A DNA stretch of 35,721 nucleotides, taken from assembly GCA_016871055.1 (NCBI GenBank), contig VFZW01000019.1:1-35721 (forward strand). Reading direction: 5' to 3'. The notes under the pieces were generated by a model that did no database searches, was not told the origin of the DNA, and was given only the letters and a program-made list of their open reading frames with translations. This DNA is from Acidobacteriota bacterium. Its GTDB lineage: Bacteria; Acidobacteriota; Terriglobia; Bryobacterales; Bryobacteraceae. The translations under genes and the position numbers were made by a program. Below, piece by piece: positions 34,036-35,721 of this stretch; the stretch's first letter is position 1, and the number at the start of each line of letters is the position of its first letter.

Positions 34036-34278
34036 ATGGCAGATGAAAAAGCACCTGAGTCGAAATCGCCGGAAAAAAACAATCGCGACGAGGTCGCACT
34101 CGAGTTGATGAAATTCGTGGCCGTGACAACAGGCTATGGCAAGGGCTCGCCGGCCGCCGGGTTCGGCGGCAAGAGCGCGGCGCGGACTCCGGAGGAGTAC
34201 GCCGATTCGTTGCTGGAGCTGTTCCAGCGGTGCCGGGAAGCCGTTGCGCAACCCGTGAAGGGCGGCGAAGCCGCTTAG
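34036..34278 (+). CDS. Small hypothetical protein (80 aa)
   Basis: MADEKAPESKSPEKNNRDEVALELMKFVAVTTGYGKGSPAAGFGGKSAARTPEEYADSLLELFQRCREAVAQPVKGGEAA; divergent from the HipA-like gene and followed by a terminator. Confidence 0.7.
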   Translation: MADEKAPESKSPEKNNRDEVALELMKFVAVTTGYGKGSPAAGFGGKSAARTPEEYADSLLELFQRCREAVAQPVKGGEAA

Positions 34279-34282
34279 TGGC

Positions 34283-34305
34283 GGGGCGCCAGTGCGCCCC
34301 GTTTT
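34283..34305 (+). terminator. Rho-independent terminator
   Basis: GGGGCGC-CAGT-GCGCCCC followed by GTTTT, just after the stop at 34278. Confidence 0.75.
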
Positions 34306-34376
34306 CGCCGAATACCGCTAGAGTTCTTGCGCCGCGCAAGGCGGCGCTTCCGTCCGTGCCCGGGCTGGTGTCAGGC

Positions 34377-34405
34377 TTGACACGTCTTCCCTAGTTCACT
34401 AGGGT
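34377..34405 (+). promoter_or_regulatory. Predicted promoter of padR operon: TTGACA (34377-34382), 17 bp, TAGGGT (34400-34405)
   Basis: Perfect -35 hexamer at ideal spacing from a weak -10. Confidence 0.5.
34389..34404. promoter_or_regulatory. Candidate PadR operator palindrome
   Basis: CCCTAGT-TC-ACTAGGG, perfect 7-bp arms, overlapping the predicted -10 and 13 nt before padR ATG. Confidence 0.6.
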
Positions 34406-34417
34406 AGCTGTCTAGAG

Positions 34418-34723
34418 ATGGCACCGCTTGAGCTACTGATACTCAAAACCCTGAAAGCCGGTCCGAACCACGGCTTTGGTATTACGCTGCATGTACAAGA
34501 GGCATCGGGCGGGCTGCTCGGCGTCGAAGAAGGCTCGCTGTATCCGGCGTTGCACCGGCTGGAGAAGGACGGCGCGCTATCGGCGGAGTGGTCGACGACC
34601 CAAGCAGGCCGGCGCGCGCGTCTGTACCGATTAACCGCCGCGGGCCACAAACGCCTGGCGAAGGCGGAAGACCAGTGGAATACCGTTTCAAAGGGCATGG
34701 CGAAACTGATGAGGTTCGCATGA
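34418..34723 (+). CDS. PadR-family transcriptional regulator
   Basis: APLELLILKTLKAGPNHGFGITLHVQEASGGLLGVEEGSLYPALHRLEKDGALSAEWSTTQAGRRARLYRLTAAGHKRLAK. Confidence 0.92.
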   Translation: MAPLELLILKTLKAGPNHGFGITLHVQEASGGLLGVEEGSLYPALHRLEKDGALSAEWSTTQAGRRARLYRLTAAGHKRLAKAEDQWNTVSKGMAKLMRFA

Positions 34724-35721
34724 GTTGGCGCGACGAGATGGAGTCGCACATTGCGATGCGCGCGGAGATGAACGAGCGCGCGGGGATGCCGCCGGACGAA
34801 GCCCGGCGCGCCGCGGAACGGGCTTTCGGCAACCGCGGGTTGATCGGCGAGGAGGTGCGCGCTGTGTCAATGCCAATTTGGTTGGAACAGTTGGGCCGGG
34901 ATCTTCGCTACGCGGTTCGCGGCTTGCGGCGATCGCCGGAATTCACGATCGCCGCCGTGGCGGCATTGACGATTGGAATCGGCGCGTCAACGGCGGTGTT
35001 TAGTTTCGTCGACCGGATCCTATTTCGCCCGTTGCCGTATGCGAACGAAAAGGAACTGGTCTGGTTCGGTATGACCGCACCGATCGCCGGTGCGTCGGAG
35101 TTCGTCATCGAAGAAAACTACGTGGCGTGGCGGAGGGAAGGCACACCGTTTGCCGCAATCACCGCGACATCGGGCGGCGACGATTGCAGCCTCTCCGAAT
35201 TGGATCCGGTGCGATTGCGTTGCGCGGCGGTGGACTCGAATTTCCTCTCTCTTTTCGGTTACAGACCGATTGCGGGGCGCGACTTCAACGAAGAGGATAC
35301 GCGCGACGGCGCGGCGCGGGTAGTGCTGATTTCGCATGCGCTGTGGAGGGACCGATTCGGCGGGCGTGATGTCAACGGCCAATCGATCGAGATCGACAGC
35401 GTTCGGCGCGAAATCGCCGGCGTCTTGCCTAAGGACTTCGAAATGCCGCAACTGACGAAAATCGACGTGTTGATGGTGTTGCAAATATTCGGGACAAAGC
35501 CGCCTAACTCCGGTTCACTGCTGCTTACGGCCTTCGGCCGTTTGAAGCCTGAGATGACTACAGACGAGGTACGCGCGCGGATGGAGCCACTGTTTCAAGC
35601 CGCGCTGGATACGGTGCCACGCGGCTTCCGCAAGGAAGTGAAACTGGCCGTCCATTCACTTCGAGACCGGCAGGTTCGTGACAGCTCGCGGGCGGCATGG
35701 CTGCTACTCGGCGCGGTCGGC
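34720..35721 (+). CDS. ADOP-type (MacB-like) ABC permease, N-terminal part, cut by window end
   Basis: ATGA overlap with padR; MSWRDEMESHIAMRAEMNERAGMPPDEARRAAERAFGNRGLIGEEVRAVSMPIWLEQLGRDLRYAVRGLRRSPEFTIAAVAALTIGIGASTAVFSFVDRILFRPLPY...; open to the window edge. Confidence 0.9.
   Translation, partial: MSWRDEMESHIAMRAEMNERAGMPPDEARRAAERAFGNRGLIGEEVRAVSMPIWLEQLGRDLRYAVRGLRRSPEFTIAAVAALTIGIGASTAVFSFVDRILFRPLPYANEKELVWFGMTAPIAGASEFVIEENYVAWRREGTPFAAITATSGGDDCSLSELDPVRLRCAAVDSNFLSLFGYRPIAGRDFNEEDTRDGAARVVLISHALWRDRFGGRDVNGQSIEIDSVRREIAGVLPKDFEMPQLTKIDVLMVLQIFGTKPPNSGSLLLTAFGRLKPEMTTDEVRARMEPLFQAALDTVPRGFRKEVKLAVHSLRDRQVRDSSRAAWLLLGAVG

Noticed and set aside
1-35721. CRISPR arrays, tRNA or rRNA genes
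   Set aside because: None recognised by eye; no regular repeat-spacer pattern or cloverleaf noticed. A tRNAscan/Infernal run would be decisive.

Overview
GC-rich window with features typical of Acidobacteria (acidobacterial VWFA-related protein, Oar-like TonB receptors, PadR + ADOP-type permease). The lineage is inferred from gene content only. Left third: edge of an IS200/IS605-like TnpA (minus strand), a shortened amidohydrolase-like gene, two TadE/TadG-like pilus-associated genes, a small ORF missing from the supplied track, a TonB-receptor-like protein with a Gly-rich linker, a VWFA-related protein, an orphan HigA-like HTH gene, and a second Oar-like TonB receptor. About 10.8-11.96 kb is a graveyard of IS3 and IS66 remnants that abuts the 3' end of a type VI secretion (T6SS) cluster. 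The T6SS cluster runs on the minus strand from 31.7 kb down to 11.9 kb: tssB, tssC, hcp, tagJ/impE-like, tssA, tssE, tssF, tssG, tssH/clpV, vgrG1, LysM-PGB protein 1, an unrecognised 672-aa protein, vgrG2 (broken by one in-frame amber codon), LysM-PGB protein 2. No tssJ/K/L/M or PAAR gene is visible. The right end carries a ThiO-like oxidase, a HipA-like protein, a small unknown ORF, and a PadR-permease operon with a clear palindromic operator candidate. The most novel-looking part is the vgrG / LysM-TTR-PGB / 672-aa module.
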